Positions 6,590-14,529 of a DNA stretch of 23,574 nt are shown in pieces. Source of the DNA: a virus; IMG/VR virus record IMGVR_UViG_3300042691_040662, positions 1 to 23,574 of that record. One strand, given 5' to 3'. The notes below the pieces were generated by a model. The model ran no database searches, had not been told where the DNA came from, and saw nothing but the letters and a program-made list of their open reading frames with translations. Position numbers and translations under genes: made by a program. Position 1 is the stretch's first letter; each line of letters begins with the position of its first letter.

Positions 6590-7972
6590 ATGTCAGAGAA
6601 TGGAACTGAGGCCCTCTTCAAGTCTTATGGCAAGCACTTCCAGGAAGGAATCTTTTCTGGGTTGCTAACCGACCACGAATGGGCAGCTCAGATCTCAGAG
6701 GTGATGCAGCCGGATTACTTCGACCTGCGCTACCTCGCGTATCTCAGCGACAAGTACTTCAAGTACCACCAGAAGTATCGCTGCTTCCCGACAATGCAGC
6801 TCCTCGTCTCCATCATCAAGGACGAACTCAAGGCAGACAATAATGCCGTCCTCCGAGAACAGGTGGTGGAGTTCCTCAGCCGTCTGCGCTCCAATCCCAA
6901 CTCCGGTGACCTTGAGTACATCAAGGAGAAGAGCCTTGACTTCTGTCGAAAGCAGGCAATGAAGGAGGCGCTTGAGAAGTCTGTTGAGCTCATCTCAAAG
7001 GACAAGTATGATTCAGTCCTTGACCTGATGAAGAATGCTGTGTCAGTCGGTCTACCTGTTTCCGTTGGACACGACTTCTTTGAAGATATGGAGGCAAGGT
7101 TTGTAAAGATCAATCGGCTTGCATGTCCAACGGGTCTTGACCAGATTGATGAGAAGACTGTTCTCAATGGTGGCCTTGGAAGGGGCGAGCTTGGCGTGGT
7201 TGTTGCGCCAACCGGTGTGGGTAAGTCTCACTTCCTTGTAATGATCGGTGCACATGCACTTCGAATGGGAAAGAACGTCCTTCACTACACGTTTGAGCTC
7301 ACAGAAACTGCCGTCGGCATTCGGTACGATTCCAACCTAACGAACATTCCCTCCAGTGAGATTCAGGACTCCAAGCAGGAAGTCTTAGACAAGTACAAGG
7401 AGATGGAGCTTGGGAAGCTCATCATCAAGGAGTATCCGACTGGAAGCTGTTCGGTAGCGACAATTCGTAATCACCTTGAGAAGCTTGCACTTCGAGGATT
7501 CGTTCCGAATGTCATCGTCATTGACTACGCTGACATCATGCGTTCAAGCCGAGAATATGATGCCCTTCGAATGGAGTTGAAGCTCATCTATGAGGACCTG
7601 CGAAACCTTGCAATGGAACGTAGCATTCCTGTATGGACTGCATCACAGGCAAATCGAGATGCCTCTGCAGCTGATGTCGTTGGCCTTGAGAATATGAGTG
7701 AGTCCTATGGCAAGGCAATGGTTGCCGATGTGGTCCTTTCAATCTCACGAAAGCCGACTGAGAAGGCAACAGGTGCAGGCCGACTCTTTGTTGCAAAGAA
7801 TCGAGCAGGCCGCGACGGAATTCTCTTCCCAGTACACATCGACACATCTCGATCTAAGATACAGATTCTTGATGAGAACAGTCTCACCCTTCAAGAGAGT
7901 ATCGAGCAGGATGAGAGTGATCGTAAGAAAGTGTTACGCGATAAGTGGAACCAAGTTATGGGAGCTAAGTGA
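6590..7972 (+). CDS. dnaB: Replicative DNA helicase, DnaB/gp41 type
   Basis: Hexameric 5'-3' helicase that would unwind DNA at the phage fork. The 460-residue protein has an alpha-helical N-terminal domain (about 1-150), then a RecA-like motor domain: DQIDEKTVLNGGLGRGE, Walker A APTGVGKS (206-213), Walker B VIVIDYAD (308-315), the YEDLRNLAMERSIPVWTASQ segment ending in the gamma-phosphate-sensing Gln, and a C-terminal KNRAGRDG with the arginine-finger-like basic pair. Length matches T4 gp41 (475) and bacterial DnaB (about 470). ATG at 6590 starts one base after the FEN stop. No separate primase is visible in the window and none is fused here; it may lie elsewhere. The homing endonuclease follows after 43 bases. 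Confidence 0.92.
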   Translation: MSENGTEALFKSYGKHFQEGIFSGLLTDHEWAAQISEVMQPDYFDLRYLAYLSDKYFKYHQKYRCFPTMQLLVSIIKDELKADNNAVLREQVVEFLSRLRSNPNSGDLEYIKEKSLDFCRKQAMKEALEKSVELISKDKYDSVLDLMKNAVSVGLPVSVGHDFFEDMEARFVKINRLACPTGLDQIDEKTVLNGGLGRGELGVVVAPTGVGKSHFLVMIGAHALRMGKNVLHYTFELTETAVGIRYDSNLTNIPSSEIQDSKQEVLDKYKEMELGKLIIKEYPTGSCSVATIRNHLEKLALRGFVPNVIVIDYADIMRSSREYDALRMELKLIYEDLRNLAMERSIPVWTASQANRDASAADVVGLENMSESYGKAMVADVVLSISRKPTEKATGAGRLFVAKNRAGRDGILFPVHIDTSRSKIQILDENSLTLQESIEQDESDRKKVLRDKWNQVMGAK

Positions 7973-8015
7973 CTTGTTTTGATCGTATTCATCATCTTGC
8001 TACATACGTAGATGC

Positions 8016-8894
8016 ATGATTATCGATGAAATAAATCGCATGTTCTCGTGTGACGTGTGCTCAAAAGAGTTTAAGGGAGCTAAGAGAACCTTCGGTCTTG
8101 AGTTTCATTTTTGCTGTAAGATCTGTATGAGGGAAGCTCAAAAGAGAAATGGTCTTCTCTGGGAGCGGAACAGAGAGAGATGCATCGAGAAGTATGGTGT
8201 GACACACCAACTTTCTGTTCCCGAGGTTAGGGAGAAGATGACTCAAACTTGCATCAAAAAGTACGGAGTCGCCAACCCATCCCAAGCTCAAAGCGTTAGA
8301 GAGAAGAAGTCAAGTTCTGCAAAGAAAACATTCTCAGAGCGTGGCGATGAGATAAAAGAGAGAAGAGCAGCTTCTAACATTGAGAAACTTGGTGTTCCGT
8401 GGCCGATGATGTCACAGGAAGTTCGCGATAAGTCTCGAGCTTCATTCATGGAACGCTATGGCGAAAATGTGAAGTGCGCAATGGACATCAAGGAAGTAGT
8501 CCAAAGGACAGACTTTGTGTCTGCTGCAATTAAGAGACACGAATCCATGAAGCGTAACGGAACATACAAAAGTTCCAAGCCTGAAGAAGTCGTGTATCAA
8601 ATGCTTTGCGAAAAGTATGGAAGTGACAATGTGTCAAGGCAGACCGTTGTGAAGCAATGGCCGATTGACTTCTACGTGAAGACGACAGACACTTACATCC
8701 AGGTTGACGGCGTGTATTGGCATGGGATTGGTAGGACAAAGGAGGAGCTGCTTTGCTCTGTAATCCCTCGTGATAAAATCATACTTCGCAAAAAACTCAC
8801 AGATGAAGAGCAGAATGAGTGGTTTGGGAAACATTCCATGAAGTTGGTTAGAATAACAGAAAGACAAATCAAGGACGGAGATTTCACGCTATGA
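8016..8894 (+). CDS. Probable free-standing homing endonuclease (Vsr/EDxHD-like nuclease with DNA-binding repeats)
   Basis: The 292 residues are modular. N-terminal zinc-finger-like Cys12-x2-Cys15 and Cys34-x2-Cys37; then four degenerate repeats at about 52-75, 76-99, 118-142 and 143-165 of the form x(K/R)YGV-NPSQ-x-VREK, the repeats typical of modular DNA-binding regions of phage homing endonucleases; then a C-terminal nuclease-like domain with SKPEEVVYQML (186-196), PIDFY (216-220) and QVDGVYWHG (229-237), resembling the Vsr-like EDxHD catalytic core known from I-Bth0305I. Its stop overlaps the nrdJ ATG in the arrangement ATGA, so it sits precisely between helicase and ribonucleotide reductase genes, the latter a frequent homing target. 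The base composition looks more A-rich than neighbours, consistent with recent arrival. Target site unknown. Confidence 0.75.
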   Translation: MIIDEINRMFSCDVCSKEFKGAKRTFGLEFHFCCKICMREAQKRNGLLWERNRERCIEKYGVTHQLSVPEVREKMTQTCIKKYGVANPSQAQSVREKKSSSAKKTFSERGDEIKERRAASNIEKLGVPWPMMSQEVRDKSRASFMERYGENVKCAMDIKEVVQRTDFVSAAIKRHESMKRNGTYKSSKPEEVVYQMLCEKYGSDNVSRQTVVKQWPIDFYVKTTDTYIQVDGVYWHGIGRTKEELLCSVIPRDKIILRKKLTDEEQNEWFGKHSMKLVRITERQIKDGDFTL

Positions 8895-11374
8895 TTTCAA
8901 AAGAGCAGATTCAAAGAGAGCTTAGCGCATACTTTGAGGGCGATGAACTAGCCCCTGATGTTTTCTGGAAGTACGCTCTTCGCGATTCGAACGATGACCT
9001 GCTAGAGACCAATCCCAACCAGATGCATCGTCGTCTTGCAAGGGAGTTCGCTCGTATTGAGGCGAAGTATCCCAATCCGATGGGTGAAGATGAGATCTAT
9101 GAGCTTCTGAAGGACTTCAAGGATGTCGTCCCTCAGGGTTCTCCGATGTCTGGCATAGGAAACTACTACCAGCTGCAGAGTCTGTCAAACTGTTTCGTTG
9201 TGGAACAGCCTCATGACTCCTATGGTGGCATCCTCTTCACCGACCAGGAACAGGTTCAGATCATGAAGAGACGTGGTGGAGTCGGATTCGACGTCTCCAC
9301 AATTCGCCCCAGGGGTCAGCCAACCACAAACGCTGCCCGAACTACCGACGGTATCGGCGTCTTCATGGAGAGGTTCTCCAACTCTACCCGTGAGGTCGCC
9401 CAGGGTGGACGTCGTGGAGCTCTCATGCTCACCATTGACTGTCGCCATCCGGAGATTGAGTCGTTCATCGATATCAAGCGAGACCTGAAGAAGGTGACAG
9501 GTGCCAACATCTCCATCCGCTTCACGGACGAGTTCATGCAGGCAGTGGAAGGCAACACCGGATTCTGTCTTCGCTGGCCAGTCGAGGCCCATCCTGAGGA
9601 CGCTGAGATCGTCAAGATGGTCGATGCAAGACAGATCTGGGAGAAGTTCGTGGACGCTGCGTGGTCTTCGGCTGAGCCCGGTGCTCTCTTCTGGGACACG
9701 ATTACCCGTGAGGGAATCGTAGACTGCTACCGTGACGTCGGCTACAAGACGATCTCCACGAATCCCTGCGGTGAGATTCCACTAAGCCCGTACGACTCCT
9801 GCCGACTGATGGTTGTCAATCTCACCTCATTCGTCAACAACCCCTTCAGCGACAATTCAACATTCGACTTCGGTCGATTCAACGATGTGGTCATGAAGGC
9901 CCAGCGCCTGATGGATGATCTTGTCGATCTTGAGGTAGAGTGTGTTGATCGTATTCTTGAGAAGATTGATAGGGACCCACAACCGTTCCAAGTCAAGAGA
10001 ATTGAGAAGGACCTGTGGAACAAGATTCGCTCTGCAGGCCTCAATGGTCGAAGGACTGGCCTTGGTGTCACAGGTCTTGGTGATTCCCTGGCTGCAATGA
10101 ACATCAAGTATGGAAGTGACTGCTCTGTCACTGTGACTGAGGAGATCTACAAGGCTCTTGCTGTGGGTGCTCACCGTTCATCACTCATTATGGCCAAGGA
10201 GCGTGGTGCCTTCCCTGTCTTTGACTTCGAGAAGGAGAAGAACCACACATACCTGAAGAAGGTGATCAGCGCATGCAATGGTCCATACCATGACATGTGG
10301 AAGAACACTGGACGCCGAAATATCGCACTCACTACAACTGCACCGGTCGGTTCTGTTTCATGTCTCACTCGCACGACATCCGGCATCGAACCTGCCTTTC
10401 TCCTCTCCTACAAGCGTCGTCGTAAGATCACACAGGGTGACCTCACCTCCAGGGTCGACTTCGTGGATCCGATGGGAGACAAGTGGCAGGAGTACACGGT
10501 CTATCATCACTGGTTCAAGAAGTGGATGGACGTCACCGGAAAGACGGACCCGCAGGAGAGCCCATACTGGGGTGGCACAGCCAACGACATCGACTGGGAG
10601 AAGAGCGTAGACATTCAAGCTGCAGCACAGCACTGGATCGACCACTCCATCTCCAAGACCTGCAACCTTCCCAACTCGGCCACCAAGGAGACGGTCAACA
10701 ACGTCTACCTAAAGGCCTGGAAGACGGGTTGCAAGGGATTCACAGTCTACCGTGACGGATGCAGGACAGGTGTACTTGTCTCCAACGATGAGCCGAAGAA
10801 GGAGAAGAAGGCAGACGATGGTCGTCTTACACCAAAGCGCCCCAAGTCTCTTCACTGTGACATACATCGTGCCAACGTCCGCAACGGCGAAAACACCGAT
10901 TCCTGGCTCGTCCTTGTCGGTCTCAATGAAGGAAAGCCCTATGAGGTGTTCTGCGGAATTCCTGAGAACATTGAGATTCCCAAGCGATACAAGTCGGGTA
11001 TGTTGGTTAAAAATGGTAAGCGTGATGGAGTTGCAACATATAACCTCCTCGTTCCGGTCGGTGACGATGAGAACCTCGTCTTCAAGGACGTCGTCAACCT
11101 CTTCGACAACCCGACACAAGGAGCCTTCTCGAGGACAGTATCTCTTGCACTTCGTCACGAGGTCCCTCTCCACTACGTCGTAGAGCAACTACAGAAGGAC
11201 AAGAACAGTGACATGTTCTCATTCGCCAGGGTAATCGCAAGAGTTCTCAAGGGGTACATCAAGGATGGTACAAAGTCAACCGAAAAGGGATGCCCTGAGT
11301 GTGGTAATTCCGAGCTCGTCTACCAGGAAGGCTGTCTCTCCTGTAAGGCGTGTGGCTTCTCCAAGTGCAAGTGA
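8891..11374 (+). CDS. nrdJ: Adenosylcobalamin-dependent (class II) ribonucleotide reductase
   Basis: Reduces ribonucleotides to deoxyribonucleotides using a B12-derived radical, oxygen-independently, to supply dNTPs for phage replication. In 827 residues: GSPMSGIGNYYQLQSLSNCF with redox Cys101, RRGGVGFDVSTIRPRG (about 127-142), radical-site NPCGEIP with Cys293 and Glu295, second redox cysteine Cys304 (CRLMVVNL), and the ATAPVGS-like TTTAPVGSVS segment. After about residue 650 comes a TSCPD-type domain (LVGLNEGKPYEVFCGIPE onward) and a C-terminal zinc-ribbon-like tail CPECG...CLSCKACG that also carries the thiol-exchange cysteines. The chain is continuous with no intein or intron visible. Its ATG overlaps the endonuclease stop by 4 bases. 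Presence of both C-terminal modules makes it a full-length cellular-type NrdJ rather than a trimmed phage form. Depends on host cobalamin and on thioredoxin or similar reductant. Confidence 0.93.
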   Translation: MISKEQIQRELSAYFEGDELAPDVFWKYALRDSNDDLLETNPNQMHRRLAREFARIEAKYPNPMGEDEIYELLKDFKDVVPQGSPMSGIGNYYQLQSLSNCFVVEQPHDSYGGILFTDQEQVQIMKRRGGVGFDVSTIRPRGQPTTNAARTTDGIGVFMERFSNSTREVAQGGRRGALMLTIDCRHPEIESFIDIKRDLKKVTGANISIRFTDEFMQAVEGNTGFCLRWPVEAHPEDAEIVKMVDARQIWEKFVDAAWSSAEPGALFWDTITREGIVDCYRDVGYKTISTNPCGEIPLSPYDSCRLMVVNLTSFVNNPFSDNSTFDFGRFNDVVMKAQRLMDDLVDLEVECVDRILEKIDRDPQPFQVKRIEKDLWNKIRSAGLNGRRTGLGVTGLGDSLAAMNIKYGSDCSVTVTEEIYKALAVGAHRSSLIMAKERGAFPVFDFEKEKNHTYLKKVISACNGPYHDMWKNTGRRNIALTTTAPVGSVSCLTRTTSGIEPAFLLSYKRRRKITQGDLTSRVDFVDPMGDKWQEYTVYHHWFKKWMDVTGKTDPQESPYWGGTANDIDWEKSVDIQAAAQHWIDHSISKTCNLPNSATKETVNNVYLKAWKTGCKGFTVYRDGCRTGVLVSNDEPKKEKKADDGRLTPKRPKSLHCDIHRANVRNGENTDSWLVLVGLNEGKPYEVFCGIPENIEIPKRYKSGMLVKNGKRDGVATYNLLVPVGDDENLVFKDVVNLFDNPTQGAFSRTVSLALRHEVPLHYVVEQLQKDKNSDMFSFARVIARVLKGYIKDGTKSTEKGCPECGNSELVYQEGCLSCKACGFSKCK

Positions 11375-11426
11375 AGAAGAAGAGTTCGAAAAGGCAATTC
11401 GCAATCTAACACAACCGGAGTATGCA

Positions 11427-12029
11427 ATGAACTTCATCGCAGACGTTTCTCATCACATCAAGGCGGTCGAGCTCCGGGTCGATCCAATCATCATCCGTGT
11501 CAACAAGTTCGACGAGGAGTCGGCCAAGGAGTTCACGGATGCAATGAGCCGTGCACAGAACACTGGCCAGACTGTGATTCCCATCGTCATCGACTCATAC
11601 GGTGGTCAGGTTTACTCTCTCATGGCAATGATCGCAGCGATCAAGGCCTCACGGGTCCCGGTGGCAACCATCATCGAGGGCAAGGCTATGAGCTGTGGAG
11701 CAATTCTCTTCAGCTTCGGAGCCGAGGGTAAGCGCTACATGGACCCGGACGCCACCCTCATGATCCACGACGTCTCCAGTGGAGCCTGGGGTAAGGTGGA
11801 AGAGATCAAGTCCGACGCGAAGGAGGTCGAGCGCCTCAACAAGAAGGTCTACGAGATGATGGCCCGTAACTGTGGCAAGCCCTCGGACTACTTCCTGAAG
11901 ATGGTTCATGAGCGTGGACATGCCGACTGGTACTTGGATGCCAACGATGCAAAGGGTCACAACCTTGCGAATGAGCTTCGTATCCCAACTCTCACCTGCA
12001 AGATCGACCTCAACTACATTCTGGACTAA
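11427..12029 (+). CDS. clpP: ClpP-like serine protease
   Basis: A 200-residue S14-family protein. The fold markers are in order: SYGGQVYSLMAMIAAI (57-72; oxyanion-hole glycines), GKAMSCGA (85-92) with nucleophile Ser89, and LMIHDVSSG (111-119) with His114, exactly 25 residues later, the same spacing as Ser98-His123 in E. coli ClpP. The third residue may be Asp171 in WYLDANDA. I chose the ATG at 11427 because GGAG lies 8 bases upstream and the codons before it overlap the nrdJ end out of frame. Partners could be the host ClpX/ClpA unfoldases or a phage ATPase; no ATPase is nearby. ClpP-like proteins also serve as prohead proteases in some phages, but the neighbours here are nucleotide-metabolism genes. 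The gene at 12030 starts immediately after its stop. Confidence 0.8.
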   Translation: MNFIADVSHHIKAVELRVDPIIIRVNKFDEESAKEFTDAMSRAQNTGQTVIPIVIDSYGGQVYSLMAMIAAIKASRVPVATIIEGKAMSCGAILFSFGAEGKRYMDPDATLMIHDVSSGAWGKVEEIKSDAKEVERLNKKVYEMMARNCGKPSDYFLKMVHERGHADWYLDANDAKGHNLANELRIPTLTCKIDLNYILD

Positions 12030-12380
12030 GTGAAGCCTGCAAAGATAGAACTGCTAAGCAAGGTTGTAGCATGGAGGTTGTTCTCCATGTGCTACAGCTT
12101 TGCTGTAGCGTTCTTCTTCACAAGTAACGTTGCTGAATCTGCAGGTATAGTTCTTTTGACAGGTTCCACACTCACAATCCTCCAGTGGGGTTTCGAGATA
12201 GTTTGGGACAAACATGCTAGACACAGGATCAGAAATGCCCTGTCAGGACAACACGGTAGAATTAGTGGGCTGGTATGGTGGAGACGAGGCCCACGCCCTC
12301 TCGGCATGGACAAGCACGAGCCGGGACCTAACGAAGGAGAAGGCAATGAGAATTCCTTCCCTTCTGAGAATGCTAGCTGA
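12030..12380 (+). CDS. Small DUF2061-like membrane protein
   Basis: Starts at GTG directly after the clpP stop. Residues 1-68 resemble the DUF2061 family of small bacterial membrane proteins: a KVVAWRLFS entry followed by two hydrophobic helices (about 18-34 and 36-56) and a basic exit (WDKHARHRIRN). The last about 45 residues, rich in Gly, Pro, Glu and Asn, are read out of frame over the first 146 bases of thyX, so that tail is probably a by-product of a long overlap and less likely to be structured. No Shine-Dalgarno is evident; translation is likely coupled to clpP. Function of DUF2061 is not known. If a frameshift or a premature stop were hidden here the real product would be about 65-70 residues. 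Confidence 0.6.
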   Translation: MKPAKIELLSKVVAWRLFSMCYSFAVAFFFTSNVAESAGIVLLTGSTLTILQWGFEIVWDKHARHRIRNALSGQHGRISGLVWWRRGPRPLGMDKHEPGPNEGEGNENSFPSENAS

Positions 12381-12867
12381 GAACGGACACGAGACTCCAT
12401 TCGAAAAGAGTTCTCTGCACTTCCTTGTAACGGTCGATACTGCAACGCACATTCATCTTCTAAAGCATCGCATCGGAGTCTCCATCAACGGTGAGTCTGC
12501 GAGATACAAGGAATTGAAGGGTGACAAGTATGTGGTGCCAAGTGACTGGTCCCTCACAGAGAAGGCAAAGTATGTTGCTTTCATGGAGGACGCACTCATG
12601 CGTTACCACGAGACACTTCAGCGACTTGTCGATGGCGGAATGGATCGCAAGCGTGCCAAAGAATCTGCCAGGTTCTACCTGCCCTATGGGAATCAGATTA
12701 CAATGGACGTCATGTTCAACTGGCGATCTTTCAATCACTTTCTTGGACTTCGCATGAAACCAGACGCACAAAAGGAAGTCCGTGATCTTGCACAGAAGAT
12801 GCTGGACCTTGTGAACAACATCGAAGGAAGACCATTCAAGCACACAATTGAGGCATTCGGATACTGA
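12235..12867 (+). CDS. thyX: Flavin-dependent thymidylate synthase
   Basis: Makes dTMP from dUMP with methylenetetrahydrofolate, FAD and NADPH, so the phage can supply thymidine without ThyA. The 210-residue chain shows GHETPFEKSSLHF (51-63), then the ThyX signature in the form KHRIGVSINGESARY (77-91); the usual RHRxxSxNxxSxRY has Lys for the first Arg. The C-terminal core ARFYLPYGNQITMDVMFNWR with RSFNHFLGLRMKPDAQ and KEVRDLA matches the family. I chose ATG 12235 because AGGA lies six bases upstream; ATG 12214 is in frame but has no Shine-Dalgarno. Either way the 5' end overlaps the preceding membrane-protein frame by 146-167 bases. The stop overlaps the next ATG by one base (TGATG). Confidence 0.92.
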   Translation: MPCQDNTVELVGWYGGDEAHALSAWTSTSRDLTKEKAMRIPSLLRMLAENGHETPFEKSSLHFLVTVDTATHIHLLKHRIGVSINGESARYKELKGDKYVVPSDWSLTEKAKYVAFMEDALMRYHETLQRLVDGGMDRKRAKESARFYLPYGNQITMDVMFNWRSFNHFLGLRMKPDAQKEVRDLAQKMLDLVNNIEGRPFKHTIEAFGY

Positions 12868-13646
12868 TGAGAGAAGTAGCACTGTTCGATTTAGACGGAA
12901 CATTGACACCCCCAAGGCGGGGCATTACCGCAAAGAACCTTGAGAAGCTCATTGAGCTCTCTGCCTTTGCAAGGGTTGGTATCGTTACAGGATCTACCCT
13001 TGACTACATCAAGGAGCAGGTTGACGTAACGGCATTCGAGCACGGTGTCGAGGCTTTCCCATGTAATGGAACGGAGCACTGGCTTCTTGATTGTGGCAGT
13101 TGGCGGTCACAGGTCACACCAAAGTCAATGATGAACCACATGGGAATTGAATGGAGGGACCTGCACATAACCCTCAACAAGCTTCAAGGTGAGTTCCTTG
13201 AAAGCATTAGTGATTGTCCCATCACAGGAAACTTTGTCTCATCAAGAAGTTCAATGGTAAACTGGTGCCCAATTGGAAGGGAGGCCGGGGTCTCAAGCCG
13301 AACATGGTTCGAGAGCTTTGATGAACGAAACAACTTCAGAGCAGGAGTCCTTGCTCTCCTAAAGCTCAGGCTAATGCCCCTTAGTACGCAACTTGTGGCT
13401 AAGCTCGGAGGATCGACATCATTCGACATTTATCCCGTCGGTTGGGACAAGACTTATGTCCTCAATCACTTCACAAGCGAACCCGTTTGGTTTGTCGGTG
13501 ACAGATGCTTACCAGATGGCAATGACTTTGAGCTGTACGAGAAGCTTAACGCTTTCGGTAGGGCTTTCCATGTGAAGGACTGCGATGAGACATCGTCTGT
13601 CATTGACGAGATCATTGTTCACACAAGACATCGGGCACCATTCTAG
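12867..13646 (+). CDS. Eukaryotic-type phosphomannomutase-like HAD protein
   Basis: Interconverts mannose-6-P and mannose-1-P in known family members (PMM1/PMM2), a step to GDP-mannose. The 259 residues follow that family closely: LFDLDGTLTPPRRGIT (6-21) with nucleophile Asp8 and Asp10, IVTGS (39-43), ENG-like PCNGTE (65-70), RSSMVNWCPIGR (127-138) with sugar-phosphate Arg127 and Arg138, FDERNNFR (151-158), SFDIYPVGWDKTYVLNHF (185-202), and GDRCLPDGNDFELY (211-224). Length matches human PMM2 (246). It is translationally linked to ThyX (shared TGATG). Its job could be GDP-sugar supply for glycosylating phage DNA or structural proteins, or sugar-phosphate metabolism; no glycosyltransferase is in the window. 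A generic HAD phosphatase role is possible, but the substrate-binding arginines argue for a mutase. Confidence 0.82.
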   Translation: MREVALFDLDGTLTPPRRGITAKNLEKLIELSAFARVGIVTGSTLDYIKEQVDVTAFEHGVEAFPCNGTEHWLLDCGSWRSQVTPKSMMNHMGIEWRDLHITLNKLQGEFLESISDCPITGNFVSSRSSMVNWCPIGREAGVSSRTWFESFDERNNFRAGVLALLKLRLMPLSTQLVAKLGGSTSFDIYPVGWDKTYVLNHFTSEPVWFVGDRCLPDGNDFELYEKLNAFGRAFHVKDCDETSSVIDEIIVHTRHRAPF

Positions 13647-13697
13647 GTTGTAAAATAGCACTGCGGTGTTTACCTTCTATCATAAAGGAGGTGTAAC

Positions 13698-14489
13698 ATC
13701 CCGGAAGGTCCAGAAGTCACAAACTTTGTCCGTTCTATCAATAGTTTCCTCAGCGAGGATGACCAGCTCTTCGCAGTCACCCCACTATCAGGACGCTACA
13801 CGAAGAAGCCCATCGAAGGTCTCGCAAAGACTCAGTTTCCTCTCACTGTAGAGAGTGTCGGTTGCAAGGGCAAGTTCATCTATTGGACGTTCAAGAACAC
13901 GGATGTTGTTATCTTCAACACTCTCGGAATGTCCGGAGCATGGTCCAATGTTCCCCGACATGCAAGGGTGAAGTTTGAGACATCTGTGGGTGAACTCTAC
14001 TTTAATGATCCTCGCAACTTTGGCACTGTGAAGTTCTGCAATCGAAAGGACTTGAAGTTGAAGCTGGCATCCCTTGGTCCCGACATGCTCAACGAGAATG
14101 TGAAGCCCAGTCTCTTTATTGAGAGGCTTCGCAAACATCCTGACGCAACCCTGGCAGAGGTTCTTATGAATCAGGGTGTTGTCTCCGGTGTGGGGAACTA
14201 CCTGAAGGCTGACTCGCTTTGGTTGGCAAAGCTGAGCCCCTGGCGAAAGGTGGGGGATTCAACAGATGAACAGCTCACGCTTCTTAGTGAATCCGTGAGT
14301 GATGTCATCCGAACTGCCTACCTCAGCGGCGGTTCAACAATCCTCACTTACAAGGGGTTCGACGGTGAGGAGGGCAAGCACTCAATGTTGGTCTATGGTC
14401 GGAAGACTGATCCGAACGGTGAGGAGGTCGTCTGTCAGGAGACGAAGGATGGCAGGACTACATGGTGGGTTCCACGAGTCCAGCTATAA
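13698..14489 (+). CDS. fpg: Formamidopyrimidine/Nei-type DNA glycosylase with an apparent ATC start
   Basis: Excises oxidised bases and nicks the abasic site. These enzymes need a proline exposed by loss of the initiator Met; here the frame reads ATC then PEGPEV. Catalytic Pro1 and Glu2, Lys56/Lys58 (GCKGKF), LGMSG (75-79), DPRNFG (103-108) and the helix-two-turn-helix GVVSGVGNYLKADSLW with Asn166 are present (numbered from Pro). The C-terminal zinc finger is degenerate: only Cys245 remains, but Arg252 in GRTTWW sits like the finger arginine, as in the zincless finger of NEIL1 and Mimivirus Nei1. There is no ATG, GTG or TTG in frame between a stop at 13683 and Met at 13929, which would delete the active site. 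AAGGAGGTG (13685-13693) lies four bases before ATC 13698. Family call is firm; the start is inferred. Confidence 0.87.
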   Translation: MPEGPEVTNFVRSINSFLSEDDQLFAVTPLSGRYTKKPIEGLAKTQFPLTVESVGCKGKFIYWTFKNTDVVIFNTLGMSGAWSNVPRHARVKFETSVGELYFNDPRNFGTVKFCNRKDLKLKLASLGPDMLNENVKPSLFIERLRKHPDATLAEVLMNQGVVSGVGNYLKADSLWLAKLSPWRKVGDSTDEQLTLLSESVSDVIRTAYLSGGSTILTYKGFDGEEGKHSMLVYGRKTDPNGEEVVCQETKDGRTTWWVPRVQL

Positions 14490-14513
14490 ACACGGATATT
14501 CACGGGTTACTAT
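14486..14513 (+). promoter_or_regulatory. Candidate promoter of the 68-residue protein gene
   Basis: ATAAAC at 14486-14491, a 16-base spacer and TACTAT at 14508-14513. The -35 box overlaps the glycosylase stop codon. The -10 box and next base are identical to those before recA, and AAGGAG follows at 14519-14524. The -35 is a weaker match than at 348 or 3392. Confidence 0.35.
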
Positions 14514-14529
14514 TCAAGAAGGAGAAGAC

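Noticed and set aside
7979-8006. TTGATC-N16-TACATA as a promoter of the homing endonuclease.
   Set aside because: The -10 box lacks the final T and both boxes are weak; not convincing beyond chance.
8891-11374. Possible intein or intron in nrdJ, suggested by the adjacent homing endonuclease.
   Set aside because: The protein reads continuously through all conserved motifs with no splice-junction or inserted domain.
13651-13656. TAAAAT as a -10 box before the glycosylase gene.
   Set aside because: No acceptable -35 box at 16-18 bases upstream.
14485-14492. TATAAACA, one base off the T4 late promoter TATAAATA.
   Set aside because: It spans the glycosylase stop codon, occurs once at a gene start, and is better explained as part of the recurring -35/-10 pair; no other good late-promoter match was found.
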